Positions 16,933 to 28,200 are shown, numbered from the stretch's first letter. The stretch: DNA of 64,000 nt from Curvibacter delicatus NBRC 14919 (GCF_001592265.1 NZ_BCWP01000002.1:110072-174071); one strand, 5' to 3'. Notes: a model not told the origin generated them from the letters alone. Numbers and translations: made by a program.

Positions 16933-17604
16933 TCAATGCGTGCGGCGTGCCTGGCCCGGGCGGACAGACGGCGCCGTGCCGCTGGCCACATAGAGCGTGC
17001 CCATGAGCACGCTTTCCACTTGCAGCTCGGCCCCGTGGTCGAGCAGGAGCTGCCAGGGCGCGGCCAGGCGGTCGAAATTGGTGATGGACTGTGCAGCGAA
17101 CAGGCCCACCAAGGCGTTCCATGGCGCCAGCCAGGGGGCGGTCCACTTCAGGCCGGTGGCGGCAATGCGTGCGCCGGGCTTGAGGTGGTGCAAAACGTGT
17201 TCCACAGCACGCGGACTTTGCAGGATGTCGTGCACCAGGTGGAAGATGGTGGCGTCGGCCTGCTCGGGCAAGGCGGCGTCTTCCACCTCGGCGCAGAGCA
17301 GTTCGACGTTGTCCCAGCCTTCCAGTTGCACGCGGCTGCGCGCCAGCGCAATCATCTCGGGGCACTGGTCCACCGCCACCACACGCCCCTGCGGGCCGAC
17401 GGCCTGGCGCAGCAGGGCTAGGCTCATGCCGGTGCCGCAGCCGAGGTCGAGCACGCACTGGCCGGGCTGCAGTTGCAGCCGCTCGACCGCGTGGCGGCGG
17501 ATGAATTCGTAGGGGGCAAGTTGCAGGTCGTAGGACAAGGCGCGCCAGCGGTACATGGCGCGCGAAGCGTCGTGGCCGGCAGAGTGAGCTGAGTCGTCAC
17601 GCAT
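16933..17604 (-). CDS. Class I SAM-dependent methyltransferase
   Basis: 223 residues. The SAM-binding motif I is VLDLGCGTGMSLALL, with motif II VVAVDQCPEMI and ILQSPRAVEHVLHHLKPGARIAATGLKW as post-motifs, as in UbiE/phospholipid N-methyltransferase-like proteins. The substrate is not evident. It starts at ATG 17604, 42 bp after the patatin gene stop on the same strand, so the lipase and the methyltransferase may form one lipid-modifying unit (inference). Confidence 0.85.
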   Translation of the reverse strand: MRDDSAHSAGHDASRAMYRWRALSYDLQLAPYEFIRRHAVERLQLQPGQCVLDLGCGTGMSLALLRQAVGPQGRVVAVDQCPEMIALARSRVQLEGWDNVELLCAEVEDAALPEQADATIFHLVHDILQSPRAVEHVLHHLKPGARIAATGLKWTAPWLAPWNALVGLFAAQSITNFDRLAAPWQLLLDHGAELQVESVLMGTLYVASGTAPSVRPGQARRTH

Positions 17605-17646
17605 GGGCTCCTCCCAGAGCTTGGTGGCGTCCAGGGTCTCTTCGCC

Positions 17647-18663
17647 CTACCCAAACAGTTGTTTTACATCGATGCTGGAGTGACGCCCGATGGCATGGTA
17701 CTCCTTTGCCAGCCATGTCTCGGCACAGATACGGCCCTGTTCCTGCAGCTGCTCGAAGAACGGGCCGTGTGCCAGCAGCTTGGTGTCGGTGCGCAGCAGG
17801 CTGTCGAGCTGGCTGGCATCGATCATGTGGAAACGCAGCTCCTGCAGGCGACGTTCCAGCCGGCCCTTGGGCCGCAGGGCCGAGCCGGAAAACTCGGCCG
17901 CGTGCGCGAACATGCGCATCTCGCGCATGAAATTGGCGCTGAAGGCCAGCTCAACGATGCGCGCCTCGATCTCTTCCACGGTCTGCGGTATGCCTTCGCG
18001 CTTGAGCGGGTTGAGCAGCACCAGCAGGATGTCGCGTGCCTGGCAGTCGTAGGCCAGCGGGAACACCGCCGGGTTGGCGCTGTAGCCGCCATCCCAATAA
18101 GCCTCGCCGTCGATCTCCACCGTGCGGTGGATCTTGGGCAGGCAGGCGGAGGCCAGCAGCACATCGACCGTGAGCTCGTGCTCGCGGAACAGGCGCAGCT
18201 TGCCGGTGCTGACCTGCGTGGTGCCGATGAAGAGCTTGAACGGGCAGCGCGTGCGCAACTGCTCGAAGTCGATCTGGCGGTAAAGCAGGTCGCGCAGGGG
18301 GTTGAGGTCAAACGGGTTGAGCTGCGAGGGCGAGAAGTAACCCGCCCAGCTGGCCAGCAAGCGGCTGGCCGGCGCCATGGTGATCACGTCGCCCTTGCGG
18401 CGCGTCAGCAGGCCCCAGGGCATCTGGCGGCCCAGCTCGTTCCAGAAGTCGGCCAGCGCCTGGCGCGCGCCCTCGCGCCCACCCTTGAGCCAGCCGTCGG
18501 CCAGCACCACCGCGTTCATGGCGCCGGCACTACTGCCGCTGATGCCTTCGAACTGCAGGCGTGGGTCCTGCAGCAGCGCATCAAGCACCCCCCAGGTAAA
18601 GGCACCATGTGCGCCACCGCCTTGCAGCGCCAGGTTGATCGCGCCCGGCTTGCTATCAAACAT
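17647..18663 (-). CDS. Patatin-like phospholipase
   Basis: 338 residues with the complete Ser/Asp dyad layout of patatin lipases: oxyanion loop GGGAHG (15-20), nucleophile elbow GSSAG (Ser45), and DGG in EAYWDGGYSANP. It should hydrolyse acyl esters, probably phospholipids, in the cytoplasm; there is no signal peptide. The start codon and the first residues (MFDS) lie inside a dispersed palindromic repeat (18652-18705), meaning the repeat supplies the 5' end of the gene. Confidence 0.9.
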   Translation of the reverse strand: MFDSKPGAINLALQGGGAHGAFTWGVLDALLQDPRLQFEGISGSSAGAMNAVVLADGWLKGGREGARQALADFWNELGRQMPWGLLTRRKGDVITMAPASRLLASWAGYFSPSQLNPFDLNPLRDLLYRQIDFEQLRTRCPFKLFIGTTQVSTGKLRLFREHELTVDVLLASACLPKIHRTVEIDGEAYWDGGYSANPAVFPLAYDCQARDILLVLLNPLKREGIPQTVEEIEARIVELAFSANFMREMRMFAHAAEFSGSALRPKGRLERRLQELRFHMIDASQLDSLLRTDTKLLAHGPFFEQLQEQGRICAETWLAKEYHAIGRHSSIDVKQLFG

Positions 18664-18705
18664 ATAGCTGCTCCCGCTTATTCAATAAGGGTTAGAGGCC
18701 AAAAA
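18652..18705 (+). repeat. Comamonad-type palindromic repeat, copy B, overlapping a start codon
   Basis: GCTATCAAACATATAGCTG with the CCCGC...TAGAGGCC tail. It matches copies A, C and D. Read on the minus strand, its palindrome contains the ATG and codons 2-4 of the patatin gene, and its tail forms the gene's 5' untranslated region. Confidence 0.7.
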
Positions 18706-18750
18706 TGCTTATAACAGAGCCGGGTGACGCCGCCAAGACCCGGCACGCAG

Positions 18751-18807
18751 TCAACTGTCCTGCAGCAGGCTGCTGGCAATGGCCGCTGCCGTGCGCGGGT
18801 TCATGCC
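18751..18807 (-). pseudogene. Remnant of LuxR-type response regulator C-terminus
   Basis: On the minus strand the frame reads GMNPRTAAAIASSLLQDS and a stop. The intact response regulator ending at 24304 reads GMSPRT, then 18 residues, then AAAAIASSLLQDG and a stop. The remnant therefore lacks 19 codons; the intact gene carries a 9-bp direct repeat CGCGCACGG at both ends of the missing part, so the deletion looks like a slippage between these. A 30-bp identical stretch is shared (18757-18786 and 24310-24339). Upstream of the GM codons the similarity fades. Confidence 0.75.
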
Positions 18808-18866
18808 AGGAGGCTGCGACGAACATCACCCCAAACTTGGGCGTCTCGTCGCGAGTGATGGCAGAT

Positions 18867-19502
18867 TCAGAGCGTCGGCGGCAAAAAAGGAGCGCGGGAC
18901 TCGGAGATGGCCGCATCCAGCATGTCCAAGCGGTCCTGCCCCCAGAAGGGCTCACCCTTGTAGAAGTAGAAAGGCGCACCAAAGAGCTGCCGGTCGATCG
19001 CTTCCTGCGTCAGGGCATCCGACTGCGCAAAGAACTCCGGCTCATTGGCCTGTGCGAGCAGCGCCCGCCCTTTCAAACCACTGCGATCGGCCAGGACGAC
19101 CAAAGTCTCGGGGTCCTCGATGTTGAGTTCGTCGGCCCAGACAGCGCGCAAGCCAGCATGAACAAAGGCGCCCACGTCCTGTCCGTCACGCTGGGCCGCC
19201 AGCAGCATTCGGTGCCCCAGTGCGGGATCGGCGGGGTAGTACTTGGGGTGCAGCACCAAGTCGATCTTGCGTTGGGCCCGCCAGCGCTGCATCTCCACCA
19301 GGCGGTAGGCTTGGCGCTGCAAGGGCCGCTCCTTCACGGGCTTGCCGCCGCCGGCGGCGAACACGGCCAGCAGGTCGATGGGTCTGTAGACAACATCAAT
19401 ATCGTGCTTGGCCACCAGTTCCTGGAAGTGCAGGCTGCCCACATAGCTCCAGAGCGAAATGAAGCTGAAGTAATAAGTGACTTGCGGTTTGGTTGTGCTC
19501 AT
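18867..19502 (-). CDS. 2-hydroxychromene-2-carboxylate isomerase (DsbA/kappa-GST fold)
   Basis: 211 residues from ATG 19502 (AAGGACATCC leader). The N-terminus VTYYFSFISLWSYVGSLHFQEL and IDLLAVFAAGGGKPVKERPLQRQAYRLVEMQRW, plus the C-terminal FGAPFYFYKGEPFWGQDRLDML, match the HCCA isomerase family. These are glutathione-dependent isomerases in naphthalene and other aromatic degradation, and many members have unknown substrates. The gene is 39 bp downstream of the LivF-type ATPase and is probably the last gene of the transporter operon, hinting that the transported ligand is an aromatic or related acid. Confidence 0.88.
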   Translation of the reverse strand: MSTTKPQVTYYFSFISLWSYVGSLHFQELVAKHDIDVVYRPIDLLAVFAAGGGKPVKERPLQRQAYRLVEMQRWRAQRKIDLVLHPKYYPADPALGHRMLLAAQRDGQDVGAFVHAGLRAVWADELNIEDPETLVVLADRSGLKGRALLAQANEPEFFAQSDALTQEAIDRQLFGAPFYFYKGEPFWGQDRLDMLDAAISESRAPFLPPTL

Positions 19503-19541
19503 GCTTTGGATGTCCTTCAAAGTGGGGGCGGTGTGCCGGCC

Positions 19542-20275
<734 letters not shown>

Positions 20276-20279
<4 letters not shown>

Positions 20280-21028
20280 GTTGCGGCCTCCTGTGCGCGA
20301 CGCGCATAACGCTGGCCCAGATAAGCCTCGATGACTTTCTCGTTGGCCACGACCTCCTGCGGTGTACCGTTGGCAATCAGCTGCCCTTGGTGCAGCACCA
20401 TCACGCGGGTGCAGGAGTTGACCACCACCTTCATCAGGTGTTCGATCAGCACGATGGTGACGCCGCTCGCTGCAATCTGTTGGATCAGCGACAGGGCGTG
20501 CTCCACCTCGGCCGGGTTGAGACCGGCATTGACTTCATCCAGAAAAAGCAGGCGTGGCTTGAGTGCCAGGCTCTTGGCCAGCTCCAGCCGCTTGCGGCCG
20601 GCCAGCGTCAAGGCCGCCGCCGGCTTGTCGGCCTGGGCGTCCAAACCGCAGAAGCGCAAGTATTCACGGGCCTGCTCGCGCGCAGCTTCCGGTGTGCGGC
20701 TACCACCGGCGAACAGGGCGGCGGACGCCACGTTGTCAAGCACGCTCATGCGCGGAAAAGGCTGGACGATCTGGAAGGTGCGGGCGATGCCCAGGCGGGC
20801 GATCTCGTCAGGGCGCAGGCCGGTGATGGAGCGTCCCTCGAAAAACACCTCGCCCGCGCTCATGCGGTTCACGCCCGTGACGGCGTTCACCAGCGTGGTC
20901 TTGCCCGCGCCGTTGGGGCCGATGACGCCCACGATCTCGCCCTGCCCCAGGGAAAAGTCGAGCTGTTGCAGCGCCGTAATGCCGCCGAAGCGCTGCGTCA
21001 CGCCTTTGAGTTCGAGCAGGGCGTTCAT
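20276..21028 (-). CDS. Branched-chain-type ABC transporter ATP-binding protein (LivG-like)
   Basis: 250 residues from ATG 21028, which overlaps the end of the LivM-like gene. Walker A is GPNGAGKTT, the signature LTLAGRKRLELAKSLA is the degenerate form common in LivG, and Walker B is LLFLDEVNAGLNPAE. The C-terminal YLGQRYARRAQEAAT is the usual LivG tail. It pairs with the LivF-like ATPase. Confidence 0.9.
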
Positions 21029-21987
21029 GCGTTCACCTCGCCTTGTCGACCCAGACGGGAACGCACCCAAACAAAAGCCCTCTGCAAACGGGCGTCATGC
21101 AGCCCGACGGACAGAAACAAAACCAGCAACACCACCAGGATACCCAGCAGGCCTGCATGGAACTCCAGCACATTGCGCCAGAGCAATTCCTCGAGCCCGA
21201 GGTAGACCACGGCGCCAATGACCGGCCCGGTGACCGTGCCCACACCGCCGAGCAGCGCCATGATGATGGGCTTGACGGAGAGCAGCGTGTCGAACACGTC
21301 GGTCGGATCGATGTAGGTCACCCACGAGGCATAGACTGCGCCGGCCGCACCAGCGATCCAGCCCGAGAGTGCAAAAGCGGTCACCTTGGCGCGGCGGGCA
21401 TCGACACCGATGATCAGGGCGGCGTCCTCGTTCTGCTCGATGCAGCGCAGCGCCCAGCCCAGACGTGAGCGGTTCACGTGCCAGGAGAGCAGCAGCGCGA
21501 GCGCGGCCACGACAAGCATCGCAGCGAAATAGAACTGGGCTTGCTGGTTCACGTTACCGAGCTTGAGCAGGGGCAGGTTCAGCCCCATGCCACCGCCGGT
21601 GAGACTTGTCCAGGAGTTGCTGACTTCGCGCAACACATCGGCCACCACCAGGCTCGCAATGGCGAAATAGTGGCCGCGCAGGTGCAGGATGGCCCGGCCC
21701 AGCAGGCCGGCGAAAAAAGCCACGAAGAAGGCCGCCGCCGTCCACGCCCAGCCGAAGGCCAGGCCATGGGTCTGCAAGACGCCGGCAACATAGGCCCCTA
21801 GGCCGAAGAAGGCGGCCGTTGCGAACGAGGGGTAGCCCGCGTAACCACCGATCAGGTTCCACGACGTTGCCAGCGCAGCGTACATGCACACTGTGGTGCT
21901 CAAGCGCAGCACGTAGTTGTCGGCCTGCCAGGCCAGCAGGCCCAGCAAGACCAGCACGGCGGGGATCACGAAGTTGCGTACTTTCAT
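21025..21987 (-). CDS. Branched-chain-type ABC transporter permease (LivM-like)
   Basis: 320 residues and about nine to ten transmembrane helices. Family segments include SFATAAFFGLGAYVAG and ALRCIEQNEDAALIIGVDARRAKVTAFALSGWIAGAAGAVYASWVTYIDP, followed by GGVGTVTGPVIGAVVYLGLEE. It overlaps both neighbours by four bases, so LivH, LivM, LivG and LivF are a translationally coupled string. The substrate is unknown; the co-encoded isomerase points away from simple amino acids. Confidence 0.9.
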   Translation of the reverse strand: MKVRNFVIPAVLVLLGLLAWQADNYVLRLSTTVCMYAALATSWNLIGGYAGYPSFATAAFFGLGAYVAGVLQTHGLAFGWAWTAAAFFVAFFAGLLGRAILHLRGHYFAIASLVVADVLREVSNSWTSLTGGGMGLNLPLLKLGNVNQQAQFYFAAMLVVAALALLLSWHVNRSRLGWALRCIEQNEDAALIIGVDARRAKVTAFALSGWIAGAAGAVYASWVTYIDPTDVFDTLLSVKPIIMALLGGVGTVTGPVIGAVVYLGLEELLWRNVLEFHAGLLGILVVLLVLFLSVGLHDARLQRAFVWVRSRLGRQGEVNA

Positions 21988-22850
21988 TGAAACCCCCGAC
22001 GACCCAACAACCCCGAAGGACGGAACATCAACAGACCGATCAGCAGAAGGAAGGACAAGGTGAGCGCATGCTCGGGGCCGAACGCCAGTGTGCCGAAGCT
22101 CTCGATGATGCCCAGCGCGAAGCCGCCCAACACCACGCCCGGCACGCTACCCAGGCCGCCTAGCACACAGATCACGAAAGCCTTACCCAGGTAGACCCCG
22201 GAGGCCACAGGCGAAATTGGGAAGATGGCGGCCAGTAAGGCTCCAGACGCACCCGCCATGAAGGCACCCAGGCCGAAGGCCAGGGCATAGGTGTGGTCGA
22301 CCCGAACACCCATCAGCGCAGCAGTCTGCCGGTCCATGCGCACGGCCACGATGGCGCGACCGAACTGGGTGGTGCGCAGCAGCAGCCAGAGCCCCCCCAC
22401 AATGAGCAGGCCCACGCCCGTGGCCAGCAGCCGGTCTACCGGCACACCCAGCGAGCCCAACTCCAGGATGCCCAGTGGCGGATCGAGGGTGATCTTGCGG
22501 AAATCGGCCAGGAAAAATTTGAGCATCAGGTTGTCAAGCAGCAGGTTCAGGCCGAAGGTGAGCGTCAACGTCATCAGCACCGCCTCACCCATGACGCGCC
22601 TGATCAGCGTGCGCTGCAGCACGTAACCCAGGACGAAGAGCAGCAGTCCACCGAAGGGCGCGAAGACAAAGGGGTTGATGCCATAGAGCTGGTGGGCGAA
22701 ATAGGCCAAGTAGGCCCCGAGAATGATCAGGGAGCCGTGGAGGATGTTGACGATATTCAACACCCCCCAGATCAGGGAGAAGCCGGCGGCGATGCAGGCA
22801 TAAAGCCCACCCAGCGCCAGTCCACTCAGCAGGACTTGCAGGTAAATCAC
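21984..22850 (-). CDS. Branched-chain-type ABC transporter permease (LivH-like)
   Basis: 288 residues starting at GTG 22850. Typical LivH sequence: LSGLALGGLYACIAAGFSLIWGVLNIVNILHGSLIILGAYLAYF, then a conserved cytoplasmic loop ATTQFGRAIVAVRMDRQTAALMGV-like (RTTQFGRAIVAVRMD) and FVICVLGGLGSVPGVVLGGF. Eight or more transmembrane helices. It is separated from the binding-protein gene by 61 bp. Confidence 0.9.
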   Translation of the reverse strand: MIYLQVLLSGLALGGLYACIAAGFSLIWGVLNIVNILHGSLIILGAYLAYFAHQLYGINPFVFAPFGGLLLFVLGYVLQRTLIRRVMGEAVLMTLTLTFGLNLLLDNLMLKFFLADFRKITLDPPLGILELGSLGVPVDRLLATGVGLLIVGGLWLLLRTTQFGRAIVAVRMDRQTAALMGVRVDHTYALAFGLGAFMAGASGALLAAIFPISPVASGVYLGKAFVICVLGGLGSVPGVVLGGFALGIIESFGTLAFGPEHALTLSFLLLIGLLMFRPSGLLGRRGFQ

Positions 22851-22911
22851 GTGAGATCCGATGCAGATTCACCCGGGGCTTGCGCCCCGGGGTGCCGGGC
22901 TGGGGCCCGCT

Positions 22912-24123
22912 TCAGTTGCCCAGGCCGGTGCGGAACTGGCTGGTGGCGATGTTGGCCGGATAGACCACGGTGACCTTGCCGTTCTGCAGCTGGTACACCG
23001 GCGGGATGTAGGAATTCGCGATGCCGGTCTTGTCGAAGGAGATCGGCGCGAAGAAGGTCTTGAAGCCGCCCTTCTGCAGCTCGGCACGTACTGCGTCGCG
23101 CGAAGTGCTGCCAGCGCGCTCAATGGCCTGCTGGATGATCACGCCCACGGCGGCACCGGAAGCCTGGGTGAAATCGGGCTCGATACCGTACTTCTTGCGG
23201 AACAGCTCGACGAAGTTCTTGGTGGAGCCGAAGACGTCGTCGCTTTTGTAGTTCAACACGGGGTGGAACCAGCTGGCGGTGGTGACGTTCTCTGCCAGCT
23301 TGCCCACGGCCTTGGCCCATTCGTCATAAGCCGGCCCGTTGATGAGCGTCAGCACCTTGGCGTCGATACGTGCATCGGCGAGCTGCTTGCGTACCAGGAT
23401 CAGGTCGTTGATATAGCCGGTGGCGACGATCCAGTCCGGCTTGGTGGCGCCCAGCTTGGCCAGCGCAGCGGCATGGTCCAGTGTGCCGATGGCATAGCGC
23501 TCGAAGTAGACCACCTCAAGGCCGCGCTTCTTGGCAGACTTCTCGAACTCCTGGGCCAGGGACAGCGGGTACAGGTCATTGCGCGCCAGGATGGCCACGC
23601 GCTTGGCCTGCGGCAGATTGGTCTTGACCAGATCGGCGATGGGCTCGGTCAGGCTGCTGTTGTCGGTATACAGACCAAAGAGGTTCTTGTAGCCTTGGTC
23701 AAACACCTCGGCCGACGAGGCGCTGGAGGCGATCAACGGTACACCGTTTTTCTCCGCCACCGTGCTGGCAGCCTTGGTAGCGCCAGAACCGAAGGGCGAG
23801 AAGAGAAAGTCCACCTTGTCGTCAGTGATCAGCTTCTCGGCCAGTTGAACCGCCTTGGGCGTGTTCGACTGGTAGTCGTAGAAAAACAGCTGGACCTTGT
23901 GGCGATCCTTGCCAACCTTGATGCCACCCTGGGCATTGACTTGATCCAGCCAGAGGTCGTAACCCTGGCGCAACTTGGTGCCCTCCGGCGACAAGGCGCC
24001 GGTCAGGGGCAGCGGCGCGCCGATCTTGATGATCTGGTCAGCCGCGAAGGACGCGGCAGAGGCAAGGACGGTGCCCGCGACAAGGAGTGCTTGCAACGCC
24101 AAAGAAAATTTATGTGTACGCAT
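22912..24123 (-). CDS. ABC transporter periplasmic amino-acid/amide-type binding protein
   Basis: 403 residues from ATG 24123 (a TTG nine bases upstream is also open). Sec signal peptide MRTHKFSLALQALLVAGTVLASAASFA, then the Leu/Ile/Val-binding type I fold: IIKIGAPLPLTGALSPEGTKLRQGYDLWLDQVNAQGGI and FLFSPFGSGATKAASTVAEK. It is the first gene of the transporter operon. The 180 bp upstream, up to the response-regulator stop, should contain the promoter; no clear operator was seen. Confidence 0.9.
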   Translation of the reverse strand: MRTHKFSLALQALLVAGTVLASAASFAADQIIKIGAPLPLTGALSPEGTKLRQGYDLWLDQVNAQGGIKVGKDRHKVQLFFYDYQSNTPKAVQLAEKLITDDKVDFLFSPFGSGATKAASTVAEKNGVPLIASSASSAEVFDQGYKNLFGLYTDNSSLTEPIADLVKTNLPQAKRVAILARNDLYPLSLAQEFEKSAKKRGLEVVYFERYAIGTLDHAAALAKLGATKPDWIVATGYINDLILVRKQLADARIDAKVLTLINGPAYDEWAKAVGKLAENVTTASWFHPVLNYKSDDVFGSTKNFVELFRKKYGIEPDFTQASGAAVGVIIQQAIERAGSTSRDAVRAELQKGGFKTFFAPISFDKTGIANSYIPPVYQLQNGKVTVVYPANIATSQFRTGLGN

Positions 24124-24303
24124 GATGCCCAACGGAATGATGAAAACGCGATGCTAGGCGTCATGCCGCCAGAATCCAACCAACATGTTTTCATTTGTTC
24201 ATGCAGAAATCATCTGAAGCAAGCCCCTTGGGAACGCGCACGAATCCGGGATGCCTTCGTTTCGCACGTGTCACTCGGCATCAAGTCAGTTCCCGATTGC
24301 TTG
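24124..24303. other. Intergenic region upstream of the ABC transporter operon
   Basis: 180 bp carrying no gene. It separates the binding-protein gene (minus) from the end of the response regulator (minus) and must hold the transporter promoter. Nothing resembling the 7-2-7 operator of 28664-28679 was seen here. Confidence 0.4.
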
Positions 24304-25215
24304 TCAGCCGTCCTGCAGCAGGCTGCTGGCAATGGCCGCGGCGGCCGTGCGCGTTTCCACGCCGAGCTTTTCGAAGATGTGTTCCAGGTGCTTGTTCACC
24401 GTGCGCGGGCTCATGCCGAGGATGTCGGCGATGTCGCGGTTGGTCTTGCCCTTGGCCAGCCAGGACAGTACCTCGGTTTCGCGCGGCGTGAGGGCCGCAC
24501 CGCTCAAACGCTTGTGCGCGGCATCCACCGCCGGCCCGCTCTGGCGCAGCAGGATCATGGTCTCGCCCGGGCCGGTCTGCCCCAGGTACTGGGCCTGCAG
24601 CTGGCTGCCGTCGGGCAGCGCGGTCAGTGTTTCGCCCTGGGTGACGGCGGCCTGCAGCCAGTCCTTCAGCGGCGCCGCGTCGTCCTGCGGGCCAAGCGCC
24701 TCTTCCAGCCAATGCATGGCTTGCGGCGAGCGCCAGGCGATGCGGCCCTGGGAGTCGAGCAGCACCACACCGAGGCCGGCCACGTCCACCGCCTCACGCG
24801 CCAGTCGGCTGACATGCGCGTTGCGCAGGTGGGTGGCCAGGCGTGCCAGCACCTCGGGAATCTTCAGCGGCTTGACGACATAGTCCACACCGCCGCTGGC
24901 AAAACCTTCGACGATCTGCTCGGTCTCGGCCAGGCCGGTCATGAAGATCACCGGCACGTGGGCCCAGGAGGGCTCCGACTTGAGGCGACGGCACAAGGCA
25001 AAGCCGTTCTCGCCCGGCATGATGGCGTCGAGCAGCACGGCGTCGGGCACCGCCATCTCGAAGCGCTCCAGCGCCTCGATGGCGTCACGCGCCACCAGCA
25101 CGGTGTAGCCCTCGATGGCCAACGCATCGCACAGCATGCGCAGGGTGTCGGGGGCGTCGTCCACCACCAGGACGACACTGGAGACGGCAGGCGGCATCAC
25201 GGGTTCAGCTTTCAT
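24304..25215 (-). CDS. Response regulator, REC plus LuxR-type (NarL/FixJ) DNA-binding domain
   Basis: 303 residues. The receiver domain (about 12-130) has acidic pair VVDDAP (Asp19/20), phospho-acceptor Asp63 in AVLLDAIMPG and VKPLKIPE. A middle PAS-like stretch (about 140-230) precedes the LuxR helix-turn-helix at about 240-300: LTPRETEVLSWLAKGKTNRDIADILGMSPRTVNKHLEHIFEKLG. The start overlaps the stop of the sensor kinase gene by 11 bp, so they are a two-component pair. A decayed copy of its C-terminus lies at 18751-18807. Confidence 0.92.
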   Translation of the reverse strand: MKAEPVMPPAVSSVVLVVDDAPDTLRMLCDALAIEGYTVLVARDAIEALERFEMAVPDAVLLDAIMPGENGFALCRRLKSEPSWAHVPVIFMTGLAETEQIVEGFASGGVDYVVKPLKIPEVLARLATHLRNAHVSRLAREAVDVAGLGVVLLDSQGRIAWRSPQAMHWLEEALGPQDDAAPLKDWLQAAVTQGETLTALPDGSQLQAQYLGQTGPGETMILLRQSGPAVDAAHKRLSGAALTPRETEVLSWLAKGKTNRDIADILGMSPRTVNKHLEHIFEKLGVETRTAAAAIASSLLQDG

Positions 25216-28200
25216 CTTCGGTTTCTTTCAGGCGTTCAATCAGGGCAGAGAAGTCAAAGCGGTCCACATGCACCACCAGGCTTTGCAGCACGTCGGCAAT
25301 CGCCGGCTCCTGCTCGGCACTGCTGCGCAGCAGGCTGCGCAGGCCGCTGGCATTGCCCATGCGCGCCAGGCCGATCAGGCTGTGGCGCAGTTCATCCGGC
25401 AGCGGCAGCTTGCCGGCCGGCTCGCGTTCTGCCGGCGGCGCCTCCGGGCTGGGCAGCAGGTTGCTCTCATGCACCCATTCCAGCTGCAGCACACGCGCCA
25501 GCAGGTCCAGCAGCTCGGACTCGATCACCGGCTTGCTCACAAAACCCTGGCAGCCGACGGCTTCCAGCAGCTCGGGCCGGTTCTCGAACGGGTCGGCCGA
25601 GACGAAGACGATCGGCAAGTCGGGCCCGACATTGCTGCGGATGAGCTGCGCGGTCTGCCAGCCGTTGAGGTCGTCCATGTTGATGTCAAGCAGCACCGCA
25701 TCGGGTTTGTGCTGCTGCAGAATTTCCAGGCATTCGCGGCCGCTGGCGGCCTCGCGCATGATGAAGCCCAGCGGCACCAGCAGGCTGGCCAGTAGCTGGC
25801 GCTGGATGGGCTGGTCGTCCACCACCAGCAGGGTGCGCCGCGGCGCCAGGTAACCGACGATGGGGCGCAGGTGGCGCACCAGCTGCGCGGCCGGCGGCTC
25901 GATCTCGCGCAGGTAGAGCCGCACGGTGAAGGTGCTGCCCTGCTTGACCGCGCTGCGCAGCGTGAGTTCGCCGCCCATGAGTTCGGTCAGCAGGTGGGTG
26001 ATGGTCAGGCCCAGGCCGGTGCCGGCTTCGCTGGCGCGCCGCCCGGCGCTGCCGCGCTCGAAGGGCATGAAGATGCGTTCCTGGTCCTGCGGCGCAATGC
26101 CGATGCCCGTGTCTTCCACCTCGAAGCGCACCACTTCGTGCCGGCAATCGACACGGAAGACGATGCCACCGGCGTCGGTGAAACGCACCGCATTGGCCAG
26201 CAGGTTGATGAGGATCTGCCGCAGGCGCTTGGCGTCGGCCTGCACCCAGGCCGGCACGCGCCCTTGCGTCTCCAGCCGGAACGACAGGCCCTTGCCTTCG
26301 GCCTGCGGTTTCACCATGCGCGCCAGCTCCGACAGGAATTCGGCAAACGGCAGCGGCGCCATGTCCAGCCGCAGGCGGCCGGCCTCGATGCGCGCCAGGT
26401 CGAGCAGGCCGTCGATCAGCGCGTGCATGTGCTGGCCGCTTTGCTGGATGGTGGTCACCGCCTCGCGCAGGCCACCCTTGAGCTCGGCATTGCGCAGCAG
26501 GATCTGCGCATACCCCAGGATGCTGTTGAGCGGCGTGCGCAGCTCGTGCGTCATGCCGGCCACATAACGCGTCTTGGCCTGGCTGGCGGCCTCGGCCACT
26601 TCCTTGGCGCTTTGCAGTGCCTCGTCGGTGCGCTGGTGGGCATCGATTTCCTTTTGCAGCAGCTGGGTCTGGCGTTCCGATTCATCGTGAGCCATGCGCC
26701 GGCTTTCGTTGGCCAGCACGATCCACCAGGCCCACACCGCCGCCAGCACCGCCAGCAGCGAAAAGACCTTGATGAACGGCATGCGCAGGACCCCCACCGG
26801 CGCCTGCAGGCTTTCCTGCATGTAGACCACGCCCAGCACGAAGGCCAGCACCGCGCACAGCGAGAGGAAAACCGTGAAGTACTGGCCGACGCGGAAGTTG
26901 AAGCGGTTGTTCAGACTGGCCGGCAGGATGGCGGCCATGGCCTGGCGCACCTGGTCGGCCACGCGCGCCTGGCTCTTGCAGCGGTCGTGGCAGCGCGATT
27001 CGAGTGAGCAGCAAAGCGAGCAGATCGGCGCGCCGTAGGCCGGGCAACTGGCCATATCGGTGCTCTCGAACTGGTTTTCGCACACAGAGCAGCGCACCAC
27101 CTGACCCGGCGCCCAGGGCGAGGCGTCCTTGCGCGCCAGGTAGTAGCGCCCGCGTGTGGCCCAGGCGATCAGCGGCGCCGCGACCAGGGCCGTGCCCAGC
27201 GCGATGAAGGGCGAAAAGGCCGCCGCGTATTCGCCCAGCAGCCCGGCATGGGCGGTGACGGACAACAGCACCGCCAGTCCCATGGCGCCCAGGCCGACGG
27301 GGTTGATGTCGTACAGGTAGGCGCGACGGAACTCCACGTGCTTGGGGCTCAGGCCGAGCGGCTTGTTGATGACCAGGTCAGCCACCAGCGCGCCGACCCA
27401 GGCAATTGCCACGTTGCTGTACAGCCCCAGCACCTTCTCCAGCGCACCGAAGACGCCCAGCGTCATCAGCAGCATGGCGATGATGACGTTGAACACCAGC
27501 CACACCACACGCCCCGGGTGGCTGCGCGTGAGCCGGGCAAAGAAGTTGGACCAGGCCAGCGAGCCGGCATAGGCGTTGGTGACGTTGATCTTGACCTGCG
27601 AGATCACCACGAACAGCACGGTGAGCACCGTCGCCACGGTGGCGTCGCCGAGCGAGCGCATGTAGCCCACCAGGTACATCTGCGTCGGTTCCGCCGCCTG
27701 CGCCGGCGCCGCGCCGTACTGCAGCGCCACGAAGGCCAGGAAGGCGCCGCCCAGCATCTTGAGCATGCCCAGCACGATCCAGCCCGGCCCGGCGGCCAGC
27801 ACGCCGCCCCACCAGCGCCAGCGGTTGGCGGCGGTGCGCTCGGGCATAAAACGCAGGTAGTCGACCTGCTCGCCGATCTGCAGCACCAGCGAGAAGGCCA
27901 CCGCGGCGGCGGCGCCGAACATCAGCGGCTCGAAGCCGTTGCTGCCCGAGGTCAGGCCCGACAGGCCGGTGAACTCACCGTACAGCTCGGGCTGCGCCAC
28001 GGCAAACCAGGCAAAGGGCCAGAGCAGCAGCACGACCCACAGCGGCTGGGTCCAGGTCTGCAGGCGCGAGATGAAGGTGATGCCGTACAGCACCAGCGGA
28101 ATGATGATCAGCGAGGACAGCACATAACACCACACCAGCGGCCAGTCGAACGCCAGCTGCAGCGCCAGCGCCATGATGGCCGCCTCCAGCGCGAAGAAGA

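Noticed and set aside
22861..25644. Long plus-strand open frame across the ABC binding protein and response regulator
   Set aside because: Antisense shadow of well-supported minus-strand genes; no recognisable domain.
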